From Planctomycetota bacterium (GTDB lineage Bacteria; Planctomycetota; Phycisphaerae; Sedimentisphaerales; Anaerobacaceae), in NCBI GenBank assembly GCA_023135255.1, contig JAGLTN010000100.1, forward strand, positions 1-7,477: a stretch of DNA of 7,477 bases, read 5' to 3'. Positions 6,894 through 7,477 of this stretch are shown here, in pieces. The notes beneath the pieces are model-generated. The model was given only the letters and a program-made list of their open reading frames with translations, had not been told where the DNA came from and did no database searches. Positions within the stretch are counted from its first letter, which is position 1; every line of letters starts with the position of its first letter. Both the position numbers and the translations under genes were made by a program.

Positions 6894-6929
6894 TATAATC
6901 TAAATTATAATTATAGATATAATTCAAAT
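6894..6929 (+). repeat. Three tandem 12-bp TATAAT-containing repeats
   Basis: Three units follow one another at 6894, 6906 and 6918: TATAATCTAAAT, TATAATTATAGA and TATAATTCAAAT. All share TATAAT; the outer two differ only at positions 7 and 8. They lie 44-79 nt upstream of the nucleotidyltransferase ATG, in the divergent intergenic region. Each contains a perfect -10 hexamer, but no good -35 sits 16-18 nt upstream of any (best is TTTCAA at 6871-6876 for the first). They may be a promoter region, an operator array or simple AT-rich duplication. Confidence 0.55.
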
Positions 6930-6972
6930 ATGGATTTGGGCTCACGAGAGATATTGTTTTCAGGAGAATTGG

Positions 6973-7477
6973 ATGAAGACTACATTGTTGGTTATAGCTG
7001 CGGGGATGGGCAGAAGGTATGGGGGATTAAAGCAGACCGTCCCGGTTGGCCCCAGCGGTGAGTGGATAGTAGATTATTCCATGTATGATGCGATACGGAC
7101 TGGTTTTGATAAACTGGTTTTTGTTATCAGACGTGATTTTGAGCAAGCGTTTAAAGAAAAAATCGGCAGCAGGTTCGACGGTATTATTGAAGTTGATTAT
7201 GCTTATCAGCAGCTTGACAGTTGTGTCGGGGGGTATAATTTTAAGGACAGGCAAAAACCCTGGGGTACAGGCCATGCTGTATTGGTTGCAAAAGATGTGA
7301 TTGATGGGCCTTTTGCTGTGATAAATGCTGATGATTATTACGGCAGCGAGTCTATGAAAATTGTGATTGAACATCTCAGGGGAGGTGATGTTTCAAATAA
7401 TAATTTTGCGATGGTTGGTTATGTTTTAAGAAATACACTTTCTGATTATGGCAGTGTTTGCAGGGGTATTTGTCAGC
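6973..7477 (+). CDS. Sugar-phosphate nucleotidyltransferase, N-terminal part (partial)
   Basis: The first 168 codons of an open frame that continues past the window end. It begins MKTTLLVIAAGMGRRYGGLK, the strand and glycine-rich nucleotide-binding loop of NTP-transferase (GT-A-like) enzymes; the usual pyrophosphorylase GxGxR/K loop is AAGMGRRYGGLKQ (9-21). Further motifs: PVGPSGEWIVDYSMYDA (24-40), DKLVFVIRRDF (46-56), KPWGTGHAVL (95-104) for base and sugar recognition, and NADDYYG (118-124) with the metal-binding aspartates. The family transfers a nucleotidyl group from an NTP to a sugar-1-phosphate to make an NDP-sugar donor. AGGAG at 6962-6966, 6 nt before the ATG, fixes the start. An overlapping frame begun by a TTG at 6843 is a shadow. 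This enzyme could feed activated sugar to the nearby glycosyltransferases, though it is separated from them by the divergent PilZ gene. The exact sugar is unknown. Confidence 0.87.
   Translation, partial: MKTTLLVIAAGMGRRYGGLKQTVPVGPSGEWIVDYSMYDAIRTGFDKLVFVIRRDFEQAFKEKIGSRFDGIIEVDYAYQQLDSCVGGYNFKDRQKPWGTGHAVLVAKDVIDGPFAVINADDYYGSESMKIVIEHLRGGDVSNNNFAMVGYVLRNTLSDYGSVCRGICQ

Larger units (their letters stand above)
6708..6972. other. AT-rich divergent intergenic region
   Basis: The largest gap in the window (265 nt) separates the minus-strand PilZ gene from the plus-strand nucleotidyltransferase gene and must hold both promoters. It contains a candidate PilZ promoter (6760-6788), a poly-T/poly-A rich stretch (about 6771-6860), and the 12-bp TATAAT repeats (6894-6929). 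I see no RNA gene and no conserved riboswitch pattern. Confidence 0.6.

Noticed and set aside
6843..7061. A 72-codon + strand frame starting at TTG, with AGGTGGG upstream.
   Set aside because: Its second half is the wrong frame of the nucleotidyltransferase gene. The upstream part is low-complexity, Asn/Tyr-rich translation of AT-rich repeats.
7027..7374. Open frames on both strands inside the nucleotidyltransferase region (minus 7027-7374, plus 7085-7300).
   Set aside because: The + frame from 6973 carries clear family motifs throughout, so these are overlapping shadows.

Overview
The window looks like a bacterial chromosome segment with low to moderate GC, AT-rich intergenic DNA and short intergenic gaps. 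Gene content (a KDPG-aldolase/KDG-kinase/gluconate-dehydrogenase-type sugar-acid cluster, a divergent URO-D family protein, and glycosyltransferases beside a PilZ protein) would suit an anaerobic, polysaccharide-degrading bacterium. My best guess is the Planctomycetota/PVC group, for example Phycisphaerae or Sedimentisphaerales. That is inference from general protein character; the window has no rRNA or marker gene to prove it.

Left module (1-3256, all +): the 3' end of a KDPG/KHG aldolase gene, a PfkB-family 2-keto-3-deoxygluconate kinase, a divergent uroporphyrinogen-decarboxylase-like protein, a possible 36-residue membrane peptide, and a gluconate-5-dehydrogenase-like short-chain dehydrogenase. 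KDG kinase makes KDPG and the aldolase splits KDPG to pyruvate and glyceraldehyde-3-phosphate, so these two genes form the lower end of a uronate or gluconate catabolic route. The dehydrogenase would interconvert keto-sugar acids and sugar acids upstream of it. The URO-D-like protein has no assigned step.

Middle module (3257-6197, all +): a 196-nt spacer holding a short ORF behind a very strong Shine-Dalgarno sequence, then two glycosyltransferase genes 6 nt apart. The first is a GT2-type enzyme with an unusual HSD in place of the usual DxD. The second is a 640-residue fusion of a GT4-like GT-B half and a GT2 GT-A half. They probably build a surface or secreted glycan.

Right module (6198-7477): a stand-alone PilZ-domain protein on the minus strand with intact c-di-GMP-binding motifs, convergent with the glycosyltransferases. 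A 265-nt AT-rich divergent intergenic region follows, carrying three 12-bp TATAAT-containing repeats. Last is the start of a sugar-phosphate nucleotidyltransferase gene on the + strand that runs off the window.

I found no tRNA, rRNA, CRISPR array, insertion sequence or convincing intrinsic terminator. The least explained items are the two 36-codon ORFs, the URO-D-like protein inside a sugar-acid operon, the triple 12-bp repeat, and the GT4-GT2 fusion next to a PilZ protein.
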